A DNA stretch of 64,000 nucleotides from Microplitis mediator (Eukaryota; Arthropoda; Insecta; Hymenoptera; Braconidae). The DNA lies in the NCBI RefSeq assembly GCF_029852145.1, contig NC_079969.1, positions 26,466,459-26,530,458 of the forward strand, read 5' to 3'. Made by a program: the position numbers and the translations under genes. This document shows, one piece after another, positions 1 through 9,514 of the stretch (the first letter of the stretch is position 1; each line of letters starts with the position of its first letter). The notes beneath the pieces are model-generated. The model was not told the DNA's origin, made no database searches, and saw only the letters and a list, made by a program, of their open reading frames with translations.

Positions 1-60
1 TTGTAACTATTTTTTTTTTTTTTTACAGTAATATAATAAAATCAGTTTCACTTACTGATT
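1..60 (+). other. 3' flank of a probable third odorant receptor copy
   Basis: The first bases contain a polypyrimidine run followed by ACAGTAATATAAT. The same block lies just downstream of the stop codons of both odorant receptor genes in this window (about 3358-3372 and 7909-7923). The simplest reading is that the window opens inside the 3' flank of another tandem copy lying to the left. Only this short tail is visible, so no coding sequence can be called. Confidence 0.45.
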
Positions 61-199
61 ACTTGTTGATTGTGAATAATTAATTAATTTTTTTTGTTAT
101 TTTCATTCTCGAGACTCATCTCGCAAAAGTAATAATAAAATTTGTTGCAGAATTATTTAGTACATACAATAAATGATAAAAATTTCATGAAAGTTGATA

Positions 200-792
200 A
201 TCTCCCGAACTATATATCCCTCTCGGGCATGAAAAAAAAAAAATTTATCAATACACATTATTGAAGTGAGCAGAACATATATTATAAAAAATGTGAAGAC
301 GGTGGCTCATGTTATTAAAATTGATATCGTTACTTCTTTTTTAAACTTTTGCCCTTTAGTTTCAGTAGAATTTTTTTTTTTAAGCATTTAAAAACACAAC
401 CACTTGGGGGAGTTGAAAATAAGCAGCAAATTTGTATTGTCATCAGTATGAAAAATAATTGCAATGTGTATACCGCAGATGTACGTTCAGTAAAATTAGT
501 TTAACGGTGAGGGTGGATCTTGCAAAGTAACTGAACGCCTGTTTGCATAAGAAATTATCCGGACCCCCCTTTGGCGCGTAATCGAACCGCGCATGTACTG
601 CAAAACTTTGCTATTCGTATGCAATAATAATGAACTTACTAAAAGATACATTTATTATTCATAAATTAATACATTAATATGACGCACAAAGACAATGGAT
701 CCCCACTCTTGACCACTGAGTTTCATTGGCGGAATTAAATTCTCTCTATTTTCCCGGTGTATTATTTGATATCCCAACCAATATCACCAGTG
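200..792 (+). promoter_or_regulatory. Duplicated upstream region of odorant receptor copy 1
   Basis: This segment aligns over almost its whole length with the region before copy 2 (about 3700-4290). The best-preserved block is around 455-500 (copy 2 around 3950-3990), containing GTATACCGCAGATGTAC followed by TTCAGT, an Inr-like motif. That makes it a candidate start-site region. No TATA box is clear. Conservation between the copies could simply reflect recent duplication. Confidence 0.4.
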
Positions 793-3300
793 ATGAATAC
801 AAACGTCGAGGTAAACTTATATCTAAGCTATTAAACATATACTGCAGATAAAGTATGATAAGAAAAATATTGGAGAATAATTTTCAGTTTAAATAAAATA
901 AATATTTCAGAAACAATTCGCGGAAGCTAAATTATTATTCGATAAAGTCGGTTGGATTATTCAATTTTTGAGCGCATGGCCACTAAACCCGACGTATACT
1001 AAATTAATACTGTTCTTATTGTATTTGATTTACGAAAATATCTATCTTCTGATAGCGTACAATGATTTTCTTTCAATATTCGGTGATCTTCAGCTCATGA
1101 CTACAAATCTTATAGGATCATTAGTACAGACGATAATGATGATACGATTAATTTTTGTTAAATTTTCAAAAAAAGTTAGAAATATAATTATCGAAATCCA
1201 AGATGACGTTTGTGAAAAAAATTATAAAAATCCTGATGATAAAAAAATTTACGTGCAATACAGCTCGTTAGCCATTAAGTTTTACAAAGTCACCATGGGG
1301 TTTGGCACCGGCGCGGGATTAAGTTTTTTTATATTACCTTTACAAAACTGTATTTTATCTTGTAAGTACTCCATGTTATTTATTTTTTTTTAGCTTCATA
1401 GATGAAGCCCATTCTATTTCGAGCAGTAAAATAATAGTACATTGCATGACAAGAGATGAAACAAGAGGATTTCGCTATACCTGCAGTGAAAGTTCAAATC
1501 TCTGCCCTGTTTTTGAAAGAAAGTTGTACTTTTCTCTTATAAGAACACAAATAAAAATTAGCGCGTGCGCCATTTTTTTTAAACAGAGGCCAAAATTTAA
1601 ACTTTCAAGTGCAGATCTAGAAATTTCTTCCCTTGGGGTGTAATATACCAGAAAAGAAACGAAATAACCGGAAAACACTCGGCTTCATTTATATATGAAC
1701 CACTTAATATAAATTAGAATGTTTACTAATCACATATTTTTTTGAAACAATAAAATTTAAGGGTTACTGCATAAGCCTGTTTTTCTGGAGCTTCCTTACA
1801 GAGTTAAATTATTTAACTCAAATGAAACATCTTTCAAAGAGTCTATTCTACTGTACATTTTTGAAGCACCGTTACCTGTAACTGCGTTGTGTTTTTTCGC
1901 ATCTGTTAATATGCAATTTATAATAATAACAAATATATGCGCTCGTATTGCTATTTTGACCAGCAGAATAAAGAAAGTGCGCGGCGAAGTTGAACCTGTC
2001 AGTGCAATTAAACACATTGTGCTCAAACATTTGGAATTGATCAGGTGCGTGAGATTAACGTTTACCCCCCCCCCCCCACCCAAACTTTGAGTCTTCTTCG
2101 TTTGTTTCAAAAAAGTGGGAAACGTTTAAAATTTACAGCCCCTTGTTGTCTACATTTTAAGAGCTTCTACTGTAGATAAATTTTGAATTTTAGCGCCTCG
2201 AGGAAAAAAGTTGTATGTTGGTACAAAAGTTTAGGGTACATAAAAAATTTTCAAAAAATAATTACATGCGAGTTGCGAATAAATATCAGCATATATTTTT
2301 TTTTTTTCGTGGTGGCGGTAAATTCAAATTTTTGAATACGGGTCATTTTTAATAAGAAGTCATTTTTAATAAATATAATATTTATTTTGTTGCCTATTGT
2401 CAATTTTAATGATTTTTTTGTCTAGATTAACAAAAAAAGTTGACGAAATTTGGACACCGGTTTTTTGCGTTGAAATAATTGTTTTAATTCCACTTTTGGC
2501 CCTAGTTATGTTCAGTGCAATTTTGGTAATTAATTAGAAACTTCAACTAGTATCTTTTATTATTACGAATAGTGAATATTATTTATGAATTTTTTGCAGG
2601 CACTGGAAGCCAATGAGACAATAGCGTTTATGACATTATTCACTTACGTAGGCGCAGTATTGTCATGTTTGTTTGCAAATTGTTTGATGGGTGAACTATT
2701 ATTAACTGAAGTATGTATTATTCCAGTGTACTATTAAACTTAAAAAATTTAATTATTAACATTATTGTGAGTTGCAATAAAGCGTGAGCAGTTGTTGGAA
2801 GCATTTTACTTATGCAATTGGTACAAAATGTCAACCGAGTGTAAACGATCCTGGCTCATTTGTATGGTAAATTGTGCAAATATTCCAATGCGTATGACTG
2901 CTGGAAAAATTTACATATTTTCGTTCAACGGTTTTACGGGAGTAAGTACTTTTAATTACTGAGCTAATGATTAAATTATTTATCACCATACCTGCACCTG
3001 AAGTTCAAGTTTCAAAATTAGCGCGCGTGCTATTCTTTCTACAGAGGCAAAAATTTAAACTTTAAGGTGCAGATCTGGTGAAAAATTGGATGCATACTAC
3101 AAAGGAAAGTAGGAATTCCCAATCCGCGTGTTTGCTACCCTCGCTTTCGGCTCGAGTCGGCAATTACACACACGGGTCGGAATGCCCTTACTTTCCTTCC
3201 TCGGTATAGAATATACTAATCAAAATTTTCTATTAATTTCTTATAGATATTGAAATCTTCAATGGGTTACGTATCGTTATTACGAACACTGACAATGTGA
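793..3300 (+). CDS. Odorant receptor (7tm_6 family), tandem copy 1
   Basis: Seven coding exons: 793-810, 911-1361, 1762-2044, 2426-2525, 2600-2710, 2783-2941, 3247-3300; 391 aa. All introns are GT-AG and the phases close without a stop. Insect odorant receptors are seven-transmembrane ligand-gated channel subunits of olfactory neurons that pair with Orco. Seen here: hydrophobic segments spread along the protein, the LPYRV turn after exon 2 (equivalent to the LPYxAW region of hymenopteran ORs), and a C-terminal block ending GYVSLLRTLTM, the usual OR tail. The start is the ATG at 793, giving MNTNVE before the first intron; copy 2 has the equivalent ATG. The ligand cannot be predicted. Exon 3 must use the acceptor ending at 1761; the acceptor ending at 1801 would create an immediate stop. 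Confidence 0.85.
1479..1622. repeat. Short foldback element in intron 2 of odorant receptor copy 1
   Basis: The left end reads ACCTGCAGTGAAAGTTCAAA. The right end is its approximate inverted complement, ending in TTTCAAGTGCAGATCTAG. The core contains AAATTAGCGCGTGCGCC. A related element lies in intron 6 of both receptor copies, so it is a small MITE-like family rather than receptor sequence. Confidence 0.5.
2985..3215. repeat. Two foldback elements in intron 6 of odorant receptor copy 1
   Basis: About 2985-3075 is a relative of the intron 2 foldback (ACCTGCACCTGAAGTTCAAG, GCGCGCGTGC core). About 3099-3205 is a GC-rich hairpin whose arms begin GGAAAGTAGGAATT and end CTTACTTTCC, with the apex around CTCGCTTTCGGCTCGAG. 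Both are shared with copy 2 at the same place, so they predate the tandem duplication. Confidence 0.5.
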
Positions 3301-4290
3301 AAATTTTTTTTTAATAAGTAATTTTCTTAGTCTAATTGTAATTATTTTTTGAAATTTACAGTAATATAATTTCGTTCGTTATACTGTTAATTGTCATTAT
3401 TTTATTGAATTTTTTTTTAAATTATACATATGTATATATGATCAGTCAATCAATTAGACTCTAAGATATGGAAGAGATACGAAAAAAAAAATTTTTTTTA
3501 GTATTTTGGAAATTTCTTACAGAAATGATTCAATCGATTGATACCGAAATTTAATCAGCTCTAGAACTTAAAAAAAGTTCTGATCTGAGTTAAAACTCAT
3601 TCAAATACTTATTTCGATAACTTACATTGATGTCATCCTGAATACATTCATTTTATTGAACACAATCGTGAATAAATATTCGAAAAATTTCCCGAAATAT
3701 ATCCCATTCCGGCATATAATAAAAATTTATCACTAAACATTACAGACATGAACAGATATATTATAAACTAAGTGAAGTCGTTGGTTTATGTTATTAAAAT
3801 TAATATCATAACTTTTTTTATAAACTTTTGCCCTTTAGTTTTAATTGAAATCTTTTTGTCAAGCAGTTAAAAGTAAAAAACATGTAAAAACACAACCACT
3901 TGAAGAGTTGAAAATAAGCTGAAAGTTTGTACTGTTATCAGTATGAAAAATAATTGCAATGTGTATACCGCAGATGTACATTCAGTAAAAGTAGTTTAAT
4001 AATGAGGGTGGATGTTATGAAGTAACTAAACGTCTCTGTGCATAAGAAAATATGCGGATCTCGTCTTGTGCGCGTAATCGAATCGCGCATGTACTGCTAA
4101 ACTTTGTTATTCATATGCAATAGTGATGAACTTACGAAAAGTTTGATTTATTATTCATAAATGAATTCATTAAGATAACGCACAAAGAGACGTTAGTTCT
4201 TCACTCTTGGCCACTAAGTTTTATTTGCGGAATTGAATTCTCTCTATTTTTCTGGTGTATTATTTAATATCCCAATCAATATTACCAGCG
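3301..4290. other. Intergenic spacer between the two odorant receptor genes
   Basis: Contains the 3' flank of copy 1 (the ACAGTAATATAAT block) and, from about 3700, the upstream region of copy 2, which aligns with 200-792. No open frame with coding character is visible. It includes the equivalent candidate start-site block at about 3950-3990. Confidence 0.5.
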
Positions 4291-7200
4291 ATGAATACAG
4301 ACGTCGAGGTAAAATTTTACAAATAAATGTCTAAGCTATGAAATTTATGCAATAACTAAAGTGTGGTAAGAAAAAAAGTGAATAATTTCGAGATTAATAA
4401 AATAAATATTTCAGAAACAATTTAAAGAAACCAAATTATTATTCGATAAAATTGGTCGGATGTTGAAAATTTTGAATGCCTGGCCAGTTGGTTGTACAAC
4501 TAGAGGATTCATACTGTTTACAATTTATTTCATTTATGAAAATCTTTATCTTTCTATGGCGTTCAATGATTTTATTTCAATTTTTGGTGATCTTCAGCTT
4601 ATGACTGTGAATCTTTTAGGAACTTTAGTTCAGTTGGTGATGATGATACGATTGATTTTCGTAAGATTTTCAAAAAGCTTAAAGAAAATAGTTATCGAAA
4701 TAACAGATAATTTTTGTGATAAAAATTATCAAGATCCAAATGAAAAGAGGATCTACGTTCAATACAGCCCATTAATAACTAAGTTCTACAAAATTACTAT
4801 GATATTTGGTGTTGGGTCTGCATTCGGCTTCTGCTTATTACCTCTACAGAAATGGTTAATTTCTTGTAAGTAATTACTTAAATTTATTCAATTAAGTCTC
4901 TTAAATAAGGCTCACACTATTTTGGCCCTCTGTTAATTTTTATTTTAAAAATAGATAATACATATTTTATCAATTACTTGTCAATAACCACAAATAGATT
5001 GAGTTTTATTTGTCAACTATAATCATGTAGAGGAAACTAAGGCACGACGAGATTACCCGGAAATTTGCTCAAAAGAATATTAAGATAGTGTCCTAAATTT
5101 TTAATTACTTTCAAGTTTGAAACAAAATATTGGAAAAAAATTTCGAAGCGATAATAGATTTGATCGAAAAACCGAAGGAATTACAGCACAAGCTCTTTAT
5201 AAGCAACCGACAAAAGTTGTAGGGAAAAAAATTCGAAGAAAAATCGAGGATTTGGGCTCCCCTCCAATTTTAGTTTTGGGAGCCTGTTCTACATGTGTGC
5301 GTTACATATGTGGATTATTGCAAGTAGCTCGTTATGAAAAAAGATTTAAATTGCGTTGAAAAGACCAATAATCAGTTATAGGAGAGGGTGGGGCAGAGCG
5401 GCCCCCCTGAAATTTTGATAAAAAAAAATTGTTTTTTTCTTCGACTAATTACTATAAATCCGATATGTTCGCGCATTTTTACCCCTACGCATGACATTTG
5501 GGGCAAAATGAATAAGCCCAAAATTTTGAAAAAGTGATTTTTTCATATTTTTATCGTCAAATTAAAAATAAATTATTATATTTTCACATTTCTAGCCCTA
5601 CGCATAACACCTGGGGCAAAATGGACCAGCCGAAACTTCCGAAAAAATTATTTTTTCATATCTTTCGGCCGTTTCTCTAAGGAAGAGGCAAATTTGGTCA
5701 CTAAAAATTTATAAAAATAAAATTTGTTTTTTTAGTTGATAAATTTTTGAAATAAAGTAAAACTATAGAATTGTTTTTTTTTTTTTATTAAATAACAATT
5801 AGTAATTAAGTTAATCGAGAGTGAACGATTTATTACACCTTAAAAAATTTTTTTCGAGAAATATAAAACCAAAAATAGTTGTCAAGAGAAAGAAATACAT
5901 TCTTAATGATGAAAACAATTTAAAAAAAAAAAAAAACGAAAAAAACAAAATTTTTTTATCACTTTTTGGAGGGGGGCCGCTCTGCCCCACAAAAAAAATT
6001 TTTTTTTTCAGAATTTTGGCAAAATGTCCATAAATTTGTTCGAAATAGGACAAAAGTAAAGTGATCTTATGGTTGAAAGTCACAAAAAGTAATAATTGGC
6101 TTAGGGGGGCCGCTCTGCTTCACCCTCCCCTAAGTCTAGAAAGGAAAGAGTGGGGGAGGTCAAAAGTTATAACGAAAACCGCGATAGGAGAAATTGCTAA
6201 TTACTGTTTTAGATTTAGATATGTTTCGTCGTGCTTTGGATTTCGGCCACTTTAAATAAATTACAATGTTTACCAATTACATATTTTTTTGAAATAATAA
6301 AATTTAAGGGTGTCTGCATAAGCCTATTTTTCTGGAGCTTCCTTACAGAGTTAAAGTATTTAACTCAAATGAATCATCTTTTAAAGAATCTATTCTACTG
6401 TACGTTTTTGAAGTACCGTTACCTGTATCTTCGTTGTTTTATTCTGCATCTGTTAACATGCAATTTATAATAATAACAAATATATGCGCTCGTATTGCTA
6501 TTTTGACTAGCAGAATAAAGAATGTGCGCGGCGAAGTTGAATCTGTCAGTGCAATTAAGCGCATTGTGCTCAAACATTTGGAATTGATCAGGTGCGTGAG
6601 ATTAATAAGTCATATAGTCAATCTTGCTAGTGCAATTTCTCTAACTTTTACACTCCTAACTTTTGAGTCTTCTCCGCTTCGGAAAAAAAATTGGAAAAAG
6701 TTTAAAATTTACAGCCCCTTGTTGTCTAACTTAGAGAGCTTCGACTGCAGAAAATTTTTGAATTTCATTGCGTCGAGAAAAAAATTTGTATGTTGGTATA
6801 AAATTTTTTTCGGCTAAGAGTGTCGTCTGGGGCGGGGGTAGGGATGCCCCGCAACCCGTGTATGACGGAAAGGGCGCGAAAACGGCCTTCCGTTAAACGG
6901 AGGTGGACTTCGGTCCCGTTACATTTATTAATTGTCAATATTATTGATTTTTCATCTTCTTGTTTTTCGATTAGAATAACAAAAAAATTTGACGAAGTTT
7001 GGACACCGGTTTTTTTCATTGAAACACTTGTTGAAATTCCACTTTTGGCCCTAGTTATGTTCAGTGCAATTCTGGTAATTAATTAAGAGCTTCAACTATT
7101 ATCTTTCATTATTACGAATAGTGAATATTATTTATGAATTTTTTACAGGCAGTAGAAGCCAGAGAGACAATGGTGTTTATGACGTTATTCATTTACGTAG

Positions 7201-7852
7201 TCGCAGTATTGGCATGTATGTTTGCAAATTGTTTGATGGGTGAACTATTATTAACTGAAGTATGTATTATTCTAGTGTATTATTAAACTTAAAAAATTTA
7301 ATTATTAACATTATTGTGAGTTGTAATAAAGCGTGAGCAGTTGTTGGAGGCATTTTACTTATGCAATTGGTACAAAATGTCAATCGAGTCTAAACGATCC
7401 TGGCTCATTTGTATGGTAAATTGTGCGAGTATTCCGATGCATATGACTGCTGGAAAAATCTACATATTTTCATTCAACGGTTTTACAGGAGTAAGTACTT
7501 TTAGTTACTGAGCTAATGGTTAAATTATTTATTGCCATACCTACACCTGAAGTTCAAGTTTGAAAATTAGCACATAAGCCATTCGTTCTACAGAGGCAAA
7601 AATTTAAACTTTAAGGTGCAGATCTGGTGAAAATTGGATACATACTACAAAGGAAAGTAGGAATTCTCAATCCGCGTGTTTGCTACCCTCGCTTTCGGCT
7701 CGGGTCGGCAATTTCACACACGGGTCGGAATGCTCTTACTTTCCTTCCTCGGTATAGAATAATATACTAATAAAAATTTTCTATTAATTTTTTTATAGAT
7801 ATTGAAATCTTCAATGGGTTACGTATCGTTATTACGAACACTAACAATGTGA
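4291..7852 (+). CDS. Odorant receptor (7tm_6 family), tandem copy 2
   Basis: Seven coding exons: 4291-4308, 4415-4865, 6309-6591, 6975-7074, 7149-7259, 7332-7490, 7799-7852; 391 aa. Exon lengths and phases are identical to copy 1. The predicted role is an odorant-binding channel subunit in antennal neurons. It has the same LPYRV turn and an identical last exon (tail GYVSLLRTLTM). By eye, amino acid identity to copy 1 rises along the gene: about 60% in exon 2, 85% in exon 3, 76-78% in exons 4 and 5, 92% in exon 6 and 100% in exon 7. Intron 2 has grown to about 1.4 kb by insertion of a foldback element (5379-6133), and intron 3 carries a GC-rich repeat fragment. No stop, frameshift or splice-site loss is seen, so it looks functional. 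Confidence 0.85.
5117..5359 (+). other. Unidentified 80-codon open frame in odorant receptor copy 2 intron 2
   Basis: An open frame with no in-frame ATG at its left end. It encodes a basic, lysine/arginine-rich peptide that then has a cysteine-containing stretch (GACSTCVRYICG) and ends at TGA. It lies in sequence absent from the matching intron of copy 1, directly left of the foldback element. It could be a captured exon or a gene fragment. I do not recognise a family, and the length is not beyond chance for AT-rich DNA. Confidence 0.2.
5379..6133. mobile_element. G-rich foldback element, family A, copy 1
   Basis: The ends are inverted repeats: GGGTGGGGCAGAGCGGCCCC at the left, and its complement (with small changes) ending in CCACCCTCCCCTAAG-like sequence at the right. 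A third copy of the GGCCGCTCTGCCCC motif lies internally near 5976. An extra segment (about 5450-5690) holds two diverged direct units, each with a GGGGCAAAATG core, that are missing from the copy at 25.4 kb. No transposase frame is visible, so it is non-autonomous. Confidence 0.7.
6812..6925 (-). repeat. GC-rich repeat fragment in odorant receptor copy 2 intron 3
   Basis: An island of about 110 bases, GC-rich within an AT-rich intron and absent from copy 1. Its reverse complement aligns with about 50655-50770: shared landmarks are GTAACG, AAGTCCACCTCCG and CGACACTCT. It is probably a truncated copy of the same retroelement-like family. Confidence 0.5.
7548..7765. repeat. Foldback elements in intron 6 of odorant receptor copy 2
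   Basis: Orthologous to the pair at 2985-3215: an ACCTGAAGTTCAAG foldback followed by the GC-rich GGAAAGTA...TACTTTCC hairpin. Confidence 0.5.
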
Positions 7853-7978
7853 AAATTTTTTTTCAATAAGCAATTTAATTAGTCCAATTGTAATTATTTT
7901 TTGAAATTTACAGTAATATAATTTCATTAGTAATACTGTTAATTGTCATTATTTAATGAATCGTTTTTAAAAACCATA

Positions 7979-8488
7979 TATAGGGGAGGGAGAGGCAAAA
8001 GGGGGTACTTAAGGAAATACCAAGTTTTCGAGGACTCAAATACGCTAAATATTTTTTTTTTAATGATATTCAAAATAAATAGAAGAAATTTTCAGTTACC
8101 GTTGAAAAAAAAAATTTTTCATTTCTGCGGGCAAAGTGGGGTACCCCCTAAAAAAGATAAAAAAAAAATTTCTGGATTTTAAACGAATTTGATTGAGTTG
8201 AATTTTTTTGTAAGTAATTTACATAAAGAAAAATTATATTTTACATGTTTATTGGATACAAAAGAAGAAAAAAAATTTTTAATAGTTTTTATCATAAAAC
8301 AAACGTCATTAATATTTTTCAACTGACAATTAATTTTTGAAAAAGTTTACCAAAAAAAATTCAAAGTAACGCTTAATTATATTTACACAAGTGATTTTGG
8401 AATGTTTAAAAACCATTTAAAATATAAAATTTTTTTTTATCAAATTTTGGGGGTACCCCGTTTTGCCCCCCCCCCCCCTTCCCCTATA
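7979..8488. mobile_element. Foldback element, family B, copy 1
   Basis: The left end is TATAGGGGAGGGAGAGGC; the right end is complementary, GTACCCCGTTTTGCCCC followed by a C run and CCCCTATA. An internal GGGGTACCCCCT motif lies near 8140. A copy in opposite orientation lies at 27.0-27.5 kb. Overall structure resembles family A (terminal G-rich inverted repeats plus an internal copy). Non-coding. Confidence 0.7.
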
Positions 8489-9514
8489 TTGACTTTTAAA
8501 TTCTATTTTCATCAATTTTTATAACTTTAAAATAATTCTACAAAACAAATAGTAGATTACACACTTAGGGCAGTAAAGTAAGAAACGTCTTCGCCTCGGC
8601 CAACAATTACATGTGATCTGAGGCTTTCTTATTTAATTCCCAAGGTGTGTATACTATTTTTCTTCTCGACGGAGGCGGAAAGCGGCAACTTCATTCTACA
8701 CGGCGAGAGAAATAGCTTCAAAATAATTCTGTAAAAAAAAAGAAATTAAGAGTATAATTTTATTACTTACCTTAAATTCTATAAAATAACTTTTTTTTTA
8801 GCAAAAAAAAAAACTTATTAGAGGAAAAAAAAATTACAGTAAATTATTAAGGTAATGTTATACTATTTTTTATTGCATTAACATCTGCATTTATTACACT
8901 TAACATCTCGAGTATAAAAATACGTGTATGATAACTTAGTTATCTAAAAAAAAAAGTATTCATTGTTTGCACGTTACAAATGTAAGTATTGACGTGGCGG
9001 ATTTTATCAAATTATGCCCACGTTATTTAATTCTTTCAAATAATACTACATTGTTTTTTTTCTTTTATATATTTTTAAATTATAATTAAGGAAACAAAAT
9101 AATAATAATAAAATAATGGTATTAATTTTGTGACAATATTTGAGCAAATAACAGCGTCGTCATTCATATATTTTTTTTCTTAACAATCATACGTCACACC
9201 GCGATCATACCGCACACCATTTATTTAAATTACATTGGAATGTTAATAATAATTAACTAAAAAAAAAAAAAAAATTCAGTACAATAATAAAAAATTAAAA
9301 TTAAATTTAATTGAGTGCAATAGATAAAGTAAAATGAAAAATATAAGATCCTAAATAAAGTACAACGCGGAAGACGCAGCAAAAAAAATAAAACGACGCT
9401 GACGGGAATGTTTTTAATATATAAAAATTTTTTCTGTTATAAATGGCACCCTGAGTTGAAGAAGCACGGTCTGTTGTTTGTAATTTATATATTTTAAATG
9501 ATAATTAAATTTAA
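8489..9514. other. Spacer, including the probable 3' UTR of expanded
   Basis: No gene seen. It includes a GC-richer foldback near 8570-8640 and AT-rich sequence. On the minus strand the expanded stop codon is at 9515-9517, so the right part should be its 3' UTR. Candidate minus-strand AATAAA signals (TTTATT on the + strand) occur near 9219 and 8890. The true cleavage site cannot be decided. Confidence 0.4.

Noticed and set aside
1762..1810. Apparent stop at the exon 2 to exon 3 junction of both receptors, suggesting pseudogenes
   Set aside because: It arises only if the acceptor at 1801 (6348 in copy 2) is used. The acceptor at 1761 (6308 in copy 2) restores the frame and adds the expected HKP-FLELPYRV segment in both copies.
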